Source of the DNA: JADJPO01 sp046330955
Lineage (GTDB): Bacteria > Actinomycetota > Actinomycetes > Actinomycetales > Kineosporiaceae
Direction of reading: 5' to 3'
Assembly: GCA_046330955.1 (NCBI GenBank)
Contig: JAXLRT010000005.1
Coordinates: forward strand, 163,968-227,967
DNA length: 64,000 nt
Notes under the pieces: model-generated
What the model saw: the letters and a program-made list of their open reading frames with translations, nothing else
What the model was told of the DNA's origin: nothing
Databases searched by the model: none
Translations under genes and position numbers: made by a program
Shown here: piece by piece, positions 36,824 through 45,793 of the stretch
How positions within the stretch are numbered: the first letter of the stretch is position 1
Layout: each line of letters begins with the position of its first letter

Positions 36824-37060
36824 TCAGGGGGCGACGGGGGCGTCGGCGAGCTCGAACAGATCGCCGATCCGGCAGTCGAGCGCCTCGCAGATGGCGGTCA
36901 GGGTGCTGAACCGGACCGCCTTGGCGCGGTTGTTCTTCAGGATCGACAGGTTGACCACGCTGACCCCCACCGCCTCGGCGAGCGCCGCGAGCGTCATGCC
37001 GCGCTCGTCGAGCAGCTGGTCGAGGCGGCAGCGCACGCGGTGGGGCTCCTCGACGGGCAT
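36824..37060 (-). CDS. Small XRE/Cro-type HTH regulator
   Basis: 78 residues. One helix-turn-helix: CRLDQLLDERGMTLAALAE, AVGVSVVNLSILKNNRAKAV and FSTLTAICEALDCRIGDLFE. This is the YozG-like class normally encoded with a DUF2975 membrane protein. Its ATG shares one base with the DUF2975 stop (TGATG), so the two are translated together. It probably binds the palindromes at 37.7 kb. Confidence 0.9.
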   Translation of the reverse strand: MPVEEPHRVRCRLDQLLDERGMTLAALAEAVGVSVVNLSILKNNRAKAVRFSTLTAICEALDCRIGDLFELADAPVAP

Positions 37061-37680
37061 CAGATCAGCCCGTCGACGTCGTCGCGCAACCGGGCACCGG
37101 TCTTGAACGCCTCGGCGAGCAGGGCGACGCACACGCCCGCCAGCACCGGCAGCCACGGCAGGTCCAGCTGGGCAGCCGGGCTCAGCGAGCCCAGGTCGAT
37201 CCCGGACAGCAGCGCTCCGGTACACGAGAGCCGGGCGAAGAACTCCACCGGCACCCCGAACGCCAGCACGGCGGCCAGCAACCGCAACCGGGTGACGTTG
37301 CGTGGTGCGAAGGGTTCGCCGCGGCCGATGTCGCGCATCAGGCGGAACACCAGCCAGCAGGCGGTCAGGATCAGGGCGAGCAGCAGCAGGCCCGGCGCCA
37401 GATCGATCAGTCGCTGTCCTGTGGTGGGGTCGGCCAGGTGCAGGTCGTAGCGTCCCTCGCCATAGGGGGTGCCGACGGCGTCCAGCTGGGGAACGGTGAT
37501 CGCGCTGAGGTAGGGGATCGAGAGCGCCTCACCTCGGCCCCAGGCGAGCAGCGGCCGGATCACGGTGTAGGCGAGCGCGACGAGGGCGACCGCCGCCAGG
37601 GACACCGTCAGTCCGAGCCGGTCCCACCGGTCGAAGGCGAGCCGATCCTTGGGCGTCGAGGTCGAGCGAGGGCTGTTCAC
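37060..37680 (-). CDS. DUF2975 membrane protein
   Basis: 206 residues from a GTG with GGAGG five bases upstream. Four membrane segments: LGLTVSLAAVALVALAYTVI, DLAPGLLLLALILTACWLVF, LRLLAAVLAFGVPVEFFARL and LPWLPVLAGVCVALLAEAFK. RDIGRGEPFAPRNVTRLR between helices 2 and 3 is the family's hallmark. The function is unknown; these proteins are paired with YozG-like repressors and may be a membrane input for them. Confidence 0.87.
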   Translation of the reverse strand: MNSPRSTSTPKDRLAFDRWDRLGLTVSLAAVALVALAYTVIRPLLAWGRGEALSIPYLSAITVPQLDAVGTPYGEGRYDLHLADPTTGQRLIDLAPGLLLLALILTACWLVFRLMRDIGRGEPFAPRNVTRLRLLAAVLAFGVPVEFFARLSCTGALLSGIDLGSLSPAAQLDLPWLPVLAGVCVALLAEAFKTGARLRDDVDGLI

Positions 37681-37699
37681 GAGATCCTCCGTGATATCG

Positions 37700-37744
37700 A
37701 TTATCGTTACAACGAGAAACGATATGCATATCGATATTCGTTGT
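37700..37744. promoter_or_regulatory. Nested palindromic operator of the DUF2975/HTH pair
   Basis: An AT-rich island in GC-rich DNA. CGATATGCATATCG (37720-37733) is a perfect 14-bp palindrome. ACAACGA (37709-37715) and TCGTTGT (37738-37744) flank it on exactly the same centre, making a 36-bp dyad. TATCGTT (37702-37708) and AACGATA (37718-37724) form a second overlapping dyad. Minus-strand GATAAT (37705-37700) is a likely -10 for the pair. The divergent ligA gene may share the control region. Confidence 0.65.
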
Positions 37745-37901
37745 CGAGTCGGTCATGATAGAATCGAGAGGTCACCAAACCACCGTTTGCGGCCGTGAAA
37801 CGGTGCGTTCTCGCCCTCTCGATTCGATCACGACGCTGCGGGTCGGCGTCCGGGTCGGCGACGATCGGGCGCTGTCGGTGGCGTGGGGCAGGATGGGATT
37901 C

Positions 37902-40019
37902 GTGACCGAGCAGCCGCCTGCCACCGAGATCCCCGTCGACCTGCGCCATCGCTGGACCGACCTGGCCGAGCAGATCCGGGGCCACCGGTTCGCGTACTAC
38001 GTCAAGGACGCTCCGACGATCTCGGACGCCGAGTTCGACGTGCTGATGCGCGAGCTCGAACAGCTCGAGAACGATCACCCCGAACTGCGCACCCCGGACT
38101 CGCCCACCCAGGTCGTCGGCGGCACCTGGTCGACCGACTTCGCCCCGGTCGACCACCTGGAGCGCATGCTCAGCCTCGACAACGTCTTCGACACCGACGA
38201 ACTGACCGCCTGGGTCGAGCGGGTGCAGCGCGACGCCGGCGACGGCGTCCGCTTCCTGTGCGAGCTCAAGATCGATGGCCTGGCCGTCAACCTGTTGTAC
38301 GAGAACGGGGTGCTGACCCGCGCCGCCACCCGCGGTGACGGGCGCACCGGTGAGGACGTCACGCTCAATGTCCGCACCATCGCCGGGGTGCCGCACCGGC
38401 TCACCGCCACGGACGACGTCGCCGTGCCGCAACGGGTCGAGGTGCGCGGTGAGGTGTTCTTCCCGGTGGCCGGCTTCGCCGAGCTGAACGCCTCCCTGGT
38501 CGAGGCCGGCAAGGCGCCGTTCGCCAACCCGCGCAACGCGGCCGCCGGGTCGTTACGGCAGAAGGATCCCCGGGTCAGTGCCTCGCGCCCGTTGCGGTTG
38601 CTGGTGCACGGCATCGGTGCCCGCACCGGGTTCGACATCGCCAGCCAGTCGCAGGCCTACCAGCTGCTTGCGGCCTGGGGGCTGCCGGTGCCCGACAGCT
38701 ACCGCGTGGTGGATGACGTCGCGGCCGTGCGCGAGTTCATCGTGAGCACGGGGGAGCACCGCCACGACCAAGTGCACGAGATCGACGGTGTCGTGGTCAA
38801 GGTGGACGACGTGGGCCTGCAGCGGCGCCTCGGTTCCACCAGCCGAGCACCACGCTGGGCGGTGGCCTACAAGTACCCGCCCGAGGAGGTCAACACGAAG
38901 CTGCTCGATATCCGGGTCAACGTGGGACGCACCGGTCGGGTGACCCCGTTCGGGGTGATGGAGCCGGTGCTGGTCTCGGGCTCGACGGTGGCGATGGCCA
39001 CGCTGCACAACGCCTTCGAGGTCCGGCGCAAGGGCGTGCTGATCGGCGACACCGTGGTGCTGCGCAAGGCGGGCGACGTGATCCCCGAGATCGTCGGCCC
39101 GGTGGTCGAGGCGCGCGACGGCACCGAGCGCGAGTTCGTGATGCCCACCCACTGCCCGTCGTGCGGCACCGAGCTGGCCTACGAGAAGGAGGGCGACGCC
39201 GACATCCGGTGCCCCAACGCCCGAACCTGCCCGAGTCAGTTGCGCGAGCGCCTGTTCCACGTCGCCGGTCGCGGTGCCTTCGACATCGAGGCCCTCGGCT
39301 GGGAGGGGGCGCAGGCCCTGCTCGATGCGCCGGCCGAGGTGCTGGTCGACGAGGGCGATCTGTTCGCACTCACCGCCGACAAGTTGAACCGGGTGCCGCT
39401 CTACACCAAGCTCGACGGGCAGCTCTCGGCGAACGGTGAACGCCTGCTCGAGAACCTCGACCGCGTCAAGGCCCAGCCGTTGTGGCGCGTGCTGGTGGCG
39501 CTGTCGATCCGGCACGTCGGCCCGACGGCGGCGCGTTCGCTGGCCCAGGCGCTGGGCTCGATCGAGGCGATCCGGGCGGCCTCGGTCGAGGAACTGAGCG
39601 CCGTCGACGGGGTCGGCACGGTGATCGCCGAGTCGGTGCTGGAATGGTTCGCCGTCGACTGGCACGTCGGCATCGTCGAGCGCTGGGCCGCCGCCGGGGT
39701 CCGGATGGCCGACGAGGTCGACGAGTCCACGCCGAAGACGCTGGCCGGGTTGACCATCGTGGTCACCGGCTCCCTGGACGGCTTCACCCGGGACGGCGCC
39801 AAGGAGGCGATCCTGACCCGCGGCGGCAAGGCCTCGGGCAGTGTCTCGAAGAAGACCAGCTTCGTCGTGGTGGGGGCCAGCCCGGGCAGCAAGGCCGACA
39901 CCGCGGCCAAGCTCGGGGTACCGATCCTGGACGAGGCCGGTTTCGTCACGCTGCTGGAACACGGCCCGGACGCCGTCGCCGTCGTCGCGACCGAGCCGTC
40001 GTCAGACCGACCTGGTTAG
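37902..40019 (+). CDS. ligA: NAD-dependent DNA ligase
   Basis: 705 residues from GTG 37902. This start puts the AMP-accepting lysine of LKIDGLAVNLLY at position 123, the same number as in M. tuberculosis LigA. Domain Ia has HRFAYYVKDAPTISDAEFD, which binds NMN. Then come the adenylation and OB domains, a four-cysteine zinc finger (CPSCG ... CPNARTCPSQ), helix-hairpin-helix repeats (HVGPTAARSLAQALGSI) and a C-terminal BRCT domain (GLTIVVTGSLDGFTRDGAK). It seals nicks in replication and repair. Upstream it is divergent from the DUF2975 gene. Confidence 0.97.
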   Translation: MTEQPPATEIPVDLRHRWTDLAEQIRGHRFAYYVKDAPTISDAEFDVLMRELEQLENDHPELRTPDSPTQVVGGTWSTDFAPVDHLERMLSLDNVFDTDELTAWVERVQRDAGDGVRFLCELKIDGLAVNLLYENGVLTRAATRGDGRTGEDVTLNVRTIAGVPHRLTATDDVAVPQRVEVRGEVFFPVAGFAELNASLVEAGKAPFANPRNAAAGSLRQKDPRVSASRPLRLLVHGIGARTGFDIASQSQAYQLLAAWGLPVPDSYRVVDDVAAVREFIVSTGEHRHDQVHEIDGVVVKVDDVGLQRRLGSTSRAPRWAVAYKYPPEEVNTKLLDIRVNVGRTGRVTPFGVMEPVLVSGSTVAMATLHNAFEVRRKGVLIGDTVVLRKAGDVIPEIVGPVVEARDGTEREFVMPTHCPSCGTELAYEKEGDADIRCPNARTCPSQLRERLFHVAGRGAFDIEALGWEGAQALLDAPAEVLVDEGDLFALTADKLNRVPLYTKLDGQLSANGERLLENLDRVKAQPLWRVLVALSIRHVGPTAARSLAQALGSIEAIRAASVEELSAVDGVGTVIAESVLEWFAVDWHVGIVERWAAAGVRMADEVDESTPKTLAGLTIVVTGSLDGFTRDGAKEAILTRGGKASGSVSKKTSFVVVGASPGSKADTAAKLGVPILDEAGFVTLLEHGPDAVAVVATEPSSDRPG

Positions 40020-40078
40020 CGCCGGCGACGTCCTGGGTAGGGGAGCCGCGACGGTCCACACCGCGCGATTGGAGCCCC

Positions 40079-41266
40079 ATGGAGCCGTACACGTTCACCA
40101 TCGACGAGGCCGACATCCAGGATCTGCAGAACCGCCTGGCTCGCACCCGCTGGCCCGACCCCTTGCCCGGGGTGTCCGACTGGTCGAGAGGGGTTCCGGT
40201 CGAGGCGGCCAAGGCCTGGGCGCAGGAGCTGAGCGACCTGGACTGGCGATCACTGCAGGACGAGCTGAACGCGTTCCCGCAGTTCCTCGCCCGGATCGAC
40301 GGGGAGTCGATCCACGTGATCCACGTCCGCTCGGCCCGGTCGGACGCCGTCCCGCTGCTGGTGCTGCACGGCTGGCCCGGCACCGTGGTGGAGCTGCTCG
40401 ACCTGATCGGACCGTTGACCGCGCCCGAGGCGGACGACGTCCCGGCGTTTCACGTCGTCATCCCGTCGCACCCCGGCGTGGGCCTGTCGGGGCCGACCAC
40501 GCAGCCCGGCTGGGGCGTCGATCGCACCGCCCGGGCGTACGCCACGCTGATGGCCGAACTCGGCTACACCGGGTACCTGGTGCAGGGCGGCGACCACGGG
40601 GCGGTGCTGGCGCCGCACCTCGGCCGGGTCGACCCCGACCACGTCCGGGGCATCCACGTGAACGCGGCGACGATCGGGTTCATCCCGATGGGTCCGCTCG
40701 ACGAGCAGACCATCGGGCAGCTGACCGCGGTGGAGCAGCGGCGGCTGGCCGCGATCGGTGCCTTCATGACCGACGGCAACGGCTACAACGTCATCCAGGC
40801 GACCCGGCCGCAGACGATCGGATACGGGCTCGAGGACTCACCCGTCGCCCAGGTGACCTGGATCGTCGAGAAGGTGCACGCCTGGACCCACGGTCCGGCG
40901 GCGCTGACCGACCGGCACTATCGCGACCGGCACCTGGGCAACGTGTTGCTGTACTGGCTGACCCGGACGGCGACCTCCGCCGCGAACAACGTGTACGCCG
41001 AGTACGGCGACATGTTCGCCGACCCGAACGCCTTCGCGAACTCGGGGGTGCCGACCGCGGTGATCGCCTTCGCGGAGGACCCGTCGATCCGTCACTTCGC
41101 CGAGTTCTCCAACACCATCGTCCGGTGGACCGACGTCGAGACCGGTGGGCACTTCGCCGCCCTGGAGCAGCCCGACCAGCTCATCGCGGATCTGCGGGCG
41201 TTCACCACCGAACTCATCGGCATCGCGCCGAGTGGGGCAGCGGCTCGCCCGGACGCGCAGCGGTGA
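40079..41266 (+). CDS. Epoxide hydrolase (EPHX1-like alpha/beta hydrolase)
   Basis: 395 residues with GGAG before ATG 40079. The N-terminal EHN lid region is clear (FTIDEADIQDLQNRLARTRW, then WSRGVPVEAAKAWAQEL). The core has LLVLHGWPGTVVELLDLIGP (HGWP oxyanion motif), the nucleophile Asp in VQGGDHGAVLAPHLG, and the catalytic His in VETGGHFAALEQPDQL. This is the microsomal-type epoxide hydrolase pattern; the enzyme opens epoxides to diols. Physiological substrate unknown. It lies between ligA and the sugar genes and is not part of the conserved gene order. Confidence 0.9.
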   Translation: MEPYTFTIDEADIQDLQNRLARTRWPDPLPGVSDWSRGVPVEAAKAWAQELSDLDWRSLQDELNAFPQFLARIDGESIHVIHVRSARSDAVPLLVLHGWPGTVVELLDLIGPLTAPEADDVPAFHVVIPSHPGVGLSGPTTQPGWGVDRTARAYATLMAELGYTGYLVQGGDHGAVLAPHLGRVDPDHVRGIHVNAATIGFIPMGPLDEQTIGQLTAVEQRRLAAIGAFMTDGNGYNVIQATRPQTIGYGLEDSPVAQVTWIVEKVHAWTHGPAALTDRHYRDRHLGNVLLYWLTRTATSAANNVYAEYGDMFADPNAFANSGVPTAVIAFAEDPSIRHFAEFSNTIVRWTDVETGGHFAALEQPDQLIADLRAFTTELIGIAPSGAAARPDAQR

Positions 41267-41326
41267 CCGACTGTCGCGGGATGGGCCAGCGCGCCGACCC
41301 GTGATCGCGCTGGGAGGTGAACCCGG

Positions 41327-42280
41327 TCAGCCGCCGCGGGCAGCGTGGTCGGCGAGCTCGGCGAGCAGTTCGTCGCGGCCGGCCTGGGCCGCCGTCCCGC
41401 CGAGCGCGCGGGTGGCGAGCCGGCCCGCCGCATCGGCCCAGGCCAGGGCGGTGGCCTCCGGGTGCCCGGCGAGGACGGCGGCCAGGTAGCCGGCGTCGAA
41501 GCTGTCGCCGGCGCCGGTGGTGTCGACCGGTTGGATCGCCCGCCCGCCCCGCACCAGCACCGAACCGTCGGAGCGGGCCAGCAGCGCGCCGTCCGCACCG
41601 TTCTTGACCACCACGACCGGGCCGTGCGCCGCCAGGCCGAGCGCGGCCTGGGCCAGGTCGTCGGTCAGGGCACCCAGGGCGGCGGCCATGGCCAGGGCCT
41701 CGCTCGCGTTGGGCAGCACCAGGTCGACCAGCGGCAGCAGGTCGGCCAGGCCCGCGAAGCGGCCCGCCGGGTCGAGGTTGGTGTCCATCGACACCCGTAG
41801 CCCCGCGGCGCGGGCCAGGGTGAGCAGCCGGGGCAGCTCCGGGGCCACCCGCTGTTGCAGGTAGACCGAGCTGACGTGCAGCCAGCGTGCCGGGGGCACG
41901 TCGTCCGGGTGGGTCCAGGTGGGCGGGTCGGCGTCGATGGTGCCCAGATAGGTCAGCGTGCTGCGCGCCGGCCCGTCGGACAGCACCACCGACAACCCGG
42001 TGCCCCGATCCGGACGGCGCCGCACCCGGCTGACATCGACCCCCGCGGCCGCGATGCGGGTGAGCATCTCGTGCCCGAAGGCGTCCTCACCGACCTCGGC
42101 GATCAACCCCACGGCCACGCCGAGCCGGGCCAGGCCGTGGGCGGTGATGGCCCCCGAGCCGCCGATCAACACGTCGGCCCGGGTGAGCAGTTGCTCGGCC
42201 TGCCCGAACCGTGGCACCACGTCGCCGGTGAGCAGCAGGTCGGGGTTCAGGTCGCCCAGCACCAGCACATCGAGCGTCAT
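41327..42280 (-). CDS. PfkB-family carbohydrate kinase
   Basis: 317 residues from ATG 42280, one base after the DeoR stop. Ribokinase fold: GDLNPDLLLTGDVVPRFGQA, LIGGSGAITAHGLARLGVAV, and the C-terminal anion-hole and catalytic-Asp signature PVDTTGAGDSFDAGYLAAVL. The sugar cannot be told from sequence. Together with the DeoR regulator and the SIS isomerase it suggests a keto- or amino-sugar phosphate route. Confidence 0.9.
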   Translation of the reverse strand: MTLDVLVLGDLNPDLLLTGDVVPRFGQAEQLLTRADVLIGGSGAITAHGLARLGVAVGLIAEVGEDAFGHEMLTRIAAAGVDVSRVRRRPDRGTGLSVVLSDGPARSTLTYLGTIDADPPTWTHPDDVPPARWLHVSSVYLQQRVAPELPRLLTLARAAGLRVSMDTNLDPAGRFAGLADLLPLVDLVLPNASEALAMAAALGALTDDLAQAALGLAAHGPVVVVKNGADGALLARSDGSVLVRGGRAIQPVDTTGAGDSFDAGYLAAVLAGHPEATALAWADAAGRLATRALGGTAAQAGRDELLAELADHAARGG

Positions 42281-42281
42281 C

Positions 42282-43136
42282 TCAGAGCACCTGACCCGTG
42301 ACCTGCACCAGCTGGACCTCGAGCCCACCCGCTCGCAGCGCCTGCACCTGGTCGGGCGGGGCGTCCGAGTCGGTGATCAACAGCTGGACGTCGCGCAGGT
42401 CGGCGATCTTGGCCAGGTTCACCTGACCGAGTTTGCTCGAGTCGGCGACCACCACCACCCGCTGCGCCCGCTCGATCATGCGCTGGTTGGTGCGGGCCTC
42501 GATGGCGTCGTGGGTGGTCAGTCCGCCCTGCGCCGAGATGCCGTCGACGCCCATGATGGCCACCCCGAGATTGAGCGATTCCAGGAACCGCTCGCTCCAG
42601 GCACCGACCAGCTCGTAGGACTCCGAGCGCATCACGCCGCCCGTGACGAACACCCGCAGCCGGGGTCGCATGGTGAGCTCCATGGCGATGTTGATCGCAT
42701 TGGTGATGATCGTCAGTTCGGATCGGTCGGCCAGATAGCGGGCGACCTCGGTGGTCGTGGTGCCTCCGCTGAGGGCGATCGCCTGGGGCCGGCGGGCGAT
42801 CGTGGCGGCGGCGGCGAGGGCGATGCGGCGCTTGGCCTGCCGGTGCCGGGCGTCGCGGAAGCGCACCGGCAGCTCGCGCAGCTGCACCGGGAGCTCGGGG
42901 GAGGAGTCCGCCAGGTGCGCGCCGCCGTGGGTGCGGGCGAGCAGGTTCTGGGCCTCGAGCAGCGCCAGGTCACGCCGCAGGGTGGCCTGCGAGACGTCCA
43001 ACCGCTCGGCCAGGCCCGCCACGCTGACCTGGCCGCCCTCGGACACCAGGTCGAGGATCGCGCTCAGGCGCACGGTGCGGCGCGAGGAGGTGCGCGGCGC
43101 GGTGGAATTCGGGTGCACGCTTGATGGTGCCCACAT
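42282..43136 (-). CDS. DeoR-family transcriptional regulator
   Basis: 284 residues from ATG 43136; an upstream extension in frame has no family sequence. The N-terminal HTH reads QVSVAGLAERLDVSQATLRRD, ending in THGGA, typical of DeoR/GlpR proteins. The sensor domain has AIALSGGTTTTEVARYLAD (phosphosugar-binding loop), VFVTGGVMRSESYELVG, IMGVDGISAQGGLTTHD and VVVADSSKLGQVNLAKI. It probably represses the sugar genes in the absence of a phosphosugar inducer. It is followed directly by the PfkB kinase. Confidence 0.9.
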   Translation of the reverse strand: MWAPSSVHPNSTAPRTSSRRTVRLSAILDLVSEGGQVSVAGLAERLDVSQATLRRDLALLEAQNLLARTHGGAHLADSSPELPVQLRELPVRFRDARHRQAKRRIALAAAATIARRPQAIALSGGTTTTEVARYLADRSELTIITNAINIAMELTMRPRLRVFVTGGVMRSESYELVGAWSERFLESLNLGVAIMGVDGISAQGGLTTHDAIEARTNQRMIERAQRVVVVADSSKLGQVNLAKIADLRDVQLLITDSDAPPDQVQALRAGGLEVQLVQVTGQVL

Positions 43137-43365
43137 CTTGCGCGAGTTGTCGCGTGATCGCGCATCTGAAGTGAGCGGTTGGCAGGCCTTCCCTGATGCC
43201 CGGCGTTCGTGTGCGCAGAATGTCGCGCATGCCCAGGGTCTGCTTCGTGGGTGCCGGCAGCGTGGTGTCACGCGGCAGCTGCTGCGCGACCTGGCCGCTG
43301 ACATCGCCGAGCCGGCCCCGGACGCCTGGCTGCTGCGGCCGAGCTCGGGGGTGGTGCGGCCGAGG

Positions 43366-44439
43366 TCAGAGATTCAACAGCCGGACGGCGTTGCCCCGGT
43401 AGATGGCCTCGAGCAGGTCCGGGGCCAGGCCGGCACCGCTGATCGCCCAGCGGCCCTGGGGCGGGATGTCGTCCTCGGGGGAGTAGGCGAAGTGTTCATC
43501 GGTGGTCTCGAGGAACCGGTAGGCGGTGCGGTAGGCCGCCGCCGTCACCGGGAAGGCATCGGTGCCGAACAGCACCCGGGTCGGGTGCTCGGCCACCAGG
43601 TCGGCGAAGGCCCGCGGCTGGCGGCCAATCTCGGCGAACCGGCCGCCGAGGTCGACGTGGAAGTGCGGGTGCCGGTGCAGCATCGTCGAGACCGCGGCCA
43701 GGTTCTCGGCGTAGCAGCCGACGTGGGCGCCGATCACCGTGGTCTGCGGGATCTGGGCCAGCAGCCGGTCGAGGGACCCCAGCAGCGTCTCGAAGCCCGG
43801 GAACCGCTCGGTGTCGCCGAACCACCACTCGGGCATCCCTGCGAGTTCGTCGAGCCGCTCGTTGGTCTCGTCCAGCGGGTCGAAGAAGGCCACCGGATCG
43901 GCGGTGTGGATCACCACCACCAGGCCGAGTTCGCCGGCGCGCCGCAGCACCGCGGCGACGCGCTCGTCGTCCGGCAGCACCAGCCGGCCGCGCTCGTCGC
44001 GCACGTGCAGGCCCAGGTCCTTCCAGACCTTCACCCCGCGGGCGCCCCGCCGGGCGGAGTCCTCGAGCTGGGCGATCAGCGCCGGCACGGACTCGCTCGC
44101 CTCGCCCTGACCCAGGCGAGCCCACTCGACGTGGCAGAACGTGGAGAACCGCCCCGGGTGGGCGCGGTCGTAGCGGGCCAGGTTGGCGTCGAGCTCATCG
44201 CCCCACAGGCCGTCGAGGTTGACGGCGTGCTCGACCCCACAGTCGTCCAACAGGGCGAGCAGCGCCGGCAGGTCCGGCGTCATCCAGTCGGGGGTCAGCC
44301 AGCGGCCGAAGTGGTTGTGGGCATCCACGACCGGCACGCACGCCCGCTGCGGCACGTGCTCGGGCAGGACGACGCGGGGCCGGGGACGGTACGCACGCAG
44401 CGGCAGGTCGCGCACCCGCTGCCAGGGGTCAGCTGCCAT
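43366..44439 (-). CDS. Amidohydrolase-family (TIM-barrel) protein
   Basis: 357 residues. Amidohydrolase-2 type: VVDAHNHFGRWLTPDWM holds the HxH metal ligands, LVVVIHTADPVAFFDP and TTVIGAHVGCYAE hold further His ligands, and RVLFGTDAFPVTAAAY holds the Asp. Such enzymes act as lactonases, decarboxylases or hydrolases; one possibility in this context is a sugar lactonase. It lies between the DeoR/PfkB pair and the divergent SIS gene. Confidence 0.83.
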   Translation of the reverse strand: MAADPWQRVRDLPLRAYRPRPRVVLPEHVPQRACVPVVDAHNHFGRWLTPDWMTPDLPALLALLDDCGVEHAVNLDGLWGDELDANLARYDRAHPGRFSTFCHVEWARLGQGEASESVPALIAQLEDSARRGARGVKVWKDLGLHVRDERGRLVLPDDERVAAVLRRAGELGLVVVIHTADPVAFFDPLDETNERLDELAGMPEWWFGDTERFPGFETLLGSLDRLLAQIPQTTVIGAHVGCYAENLAAVSTMLHRHPHFHVDLGGRFAEIGRQPRAFADLVAEHPTRVLFGTDAFPVTAAAYRTAYRFLETTDEHFAYSPEDDIPPQGRWAISGAGLAPDLLEAIYRGNAVRLLNL

Positions 44440-44507
44440 GACCCGATCGTGGCCGACCGCCGGCCGCCACAGCGCGACTGTCGGGCATCTGTGCAGCTCG
44501 GATGAGC

Positions 44508-44551
44508 GTTTCGCGCGATCGCCTTGTCAGGTGTGCAGGTTTCGCGCGATC
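44508..44551. promoter_or_regulatory. Two direct copies of GTTTCGCGCGATC, candidate DeoR operator
   Basis: Copies at 44508-44520 and 44539-44551 lie 31 bp apart (three helical turns) in the divergent region before the SIS gene. The sub-motif GCGCGATC also occurs on the minus strand near 43155-43165, upstream of the DeoR gene. Confidence 0.5.
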
Positions 44552-44559
44552 TTCCCTGC

Positions 44560-45570
44560 ATGCCCGTGATTCCCGAGCCGTCCGGGGCACTGCCCGGCGA
44601 CCAGTTTGCCGCCCGGACCGCCGCCGCGACCACGGCCCCGACCGTGGCCCCACCCGGTGCCCTGACCGAGGCCGAGGTCCGCAGCCAGCCCCAGGTGTGG
44701 CACCAGGCCCTCGCGGCGCACCGGGACGTCGTCCGACGGCTGTTGGTGGCACCGGGCGAGCGCGTGCTGTTCCTCGGGTGCGGCACGTCGGCGTTCGTCG
44801 CCCGGGCACTGGCGGTGCTGCGCGAGCAGGCCGGCATGGGCGAGAGCCACTGGGCCTACGCCTCGGAGCTGCCCCTGCTGGCCGGCGACGGGGCACGGCA
44901 CTACGACCGCGTGGTCGCACTGACCCGGTCGGGCACCACCACCGAGGTGATCGAGGCCCTGGCCGCGGTGCCGTCCGCGACCGCACGGGTGGCGGTGTGC
45001 GCCGTCCCCGGCTCGCCGGTCGAGCCGCTGGTGGACGACACCGTGGTGATCGACGTGGCCGATGAGGCATCGGTGGTGCAGACCCGATTCCCGACCACGA
45101 CGCTGCTGCTGGCCCGAGCCGCCCTGGGCGAGGACGTGACGCCGGTGATCGCGGCCGCGGGCGCGGCGCTGGACGGCGCAGCCGTGGTGGCCGATCCGAG
45201 CCGGTACCGGCAGTTCGCCTTCCTCGGCCGGGGCTGGGCCGTGGGAGTGGCCGACGAGGCAGCGCTGAAGATCCGGGAGTCGGCGCAGGCGTGGTCGGAG
45301 TCCTACCCGGCGCTGGACTACCGGCACGGCCCGATCGCCATCGCCTCGCCCGACAGCCTGGTCTGGATCCTGGGCACGCCGCCGCCCGGGTTGATCGACC
45401 AGATCGAGGTCACCGGTGCCACCGCGATCTCGACCGGAGCCGACCCGCTGGTCGATCTGGTCTCGATCCACCGGCTGGCCCTCGACCTGGCCCGGGCTCG
45501 CGGGCTCGACCCGGATCATCCTCGGCACCTGACCCGTTCGGTGGTGCTCACCGCCGACTCGGGCGAGTAA
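44560..45570 (+). CDS. SIS-domain sugar isomerase/deaminase (AgaS/GlmS-C-like)
   Basis: 336 residues from ATG 44560. Two SIS domains: RVLFLGCGTSAFVARALAVL, VALTRSGTTTEVIEALAAV (phosphosugar Ser/Thr loop), QFAFLGRGWAVGVADEAALK and SESYPALDYRHGPIAIASP. This matches the isomerase half of glucosamine-6-phosphate synthase and AgaS-type ketose/aldose isomerases. No glutaminase domain is present. It likely isomerises or deaminates an amino-sugar phosphate. It is divergent from the amidohydrolase gene, with shared motifs in the 120-bp gap. Confidence 0.87.
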   Translation: MPVIPEPSGALPGDQFAARTAAATTAPTVAPPGALTEAEVRSQPQVWHQALAAHRDVVRRLLVAPGERVLFLGCGTSAFVARALAVLREQAGMGESHWAYASELPLLAGDGARHYDRVVALTRSGTTTEVIEALAAVPSATARVAVCAVPGSPVEPLVDDTVVIDVADEASVVQTRFPTTTLLLARAALGEDVTPVIAAAGAALDGAAVVADPSRYRQFAFLGRGWAVGVADEAALKIRESAQAWSESYPALDYRHGPIAIASPDSLVWILGTPPPGLIDQIEVTGATAISTGADPLVDLVSIHRLALDLARARGLDPDHPRHLTRSVVLTADSGE

Positions 45571-45793
45571 CGGAGCCACCGAACCGATCTCGAGGTCGAT
45601 ACCGGATCGATCGCCACACCCGTGCCTGCTGACCTCGACGAGGCCGGCCCGACCCCGGGGGCGGATCGCGACCGGGTAACACCCATGTCACCCGGTCGGC
45701 CTAGACTCCCGGACAGGGTCGGCGCGTGCCTGGGATCGCTCGGGCATCACGGCGTCCCGAACCACCCGTTACCAACCATTCAGGAGTCGGTGC
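45571..45793. promoter_or_regulatory. Leader region of the gatCAB operon
   Basis: 223 bases. TAGACT (45702-45707) is a likely -10. GGGT-aacacccatgtc-ACCC (45674-45693) is a small dyad just before it. CAGGAG (45780-45785) is the ribosome binding site of gatC. The mRNA would have an 80-base leader, unlike the leaderless genes in this window. Confidence 0.4.
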
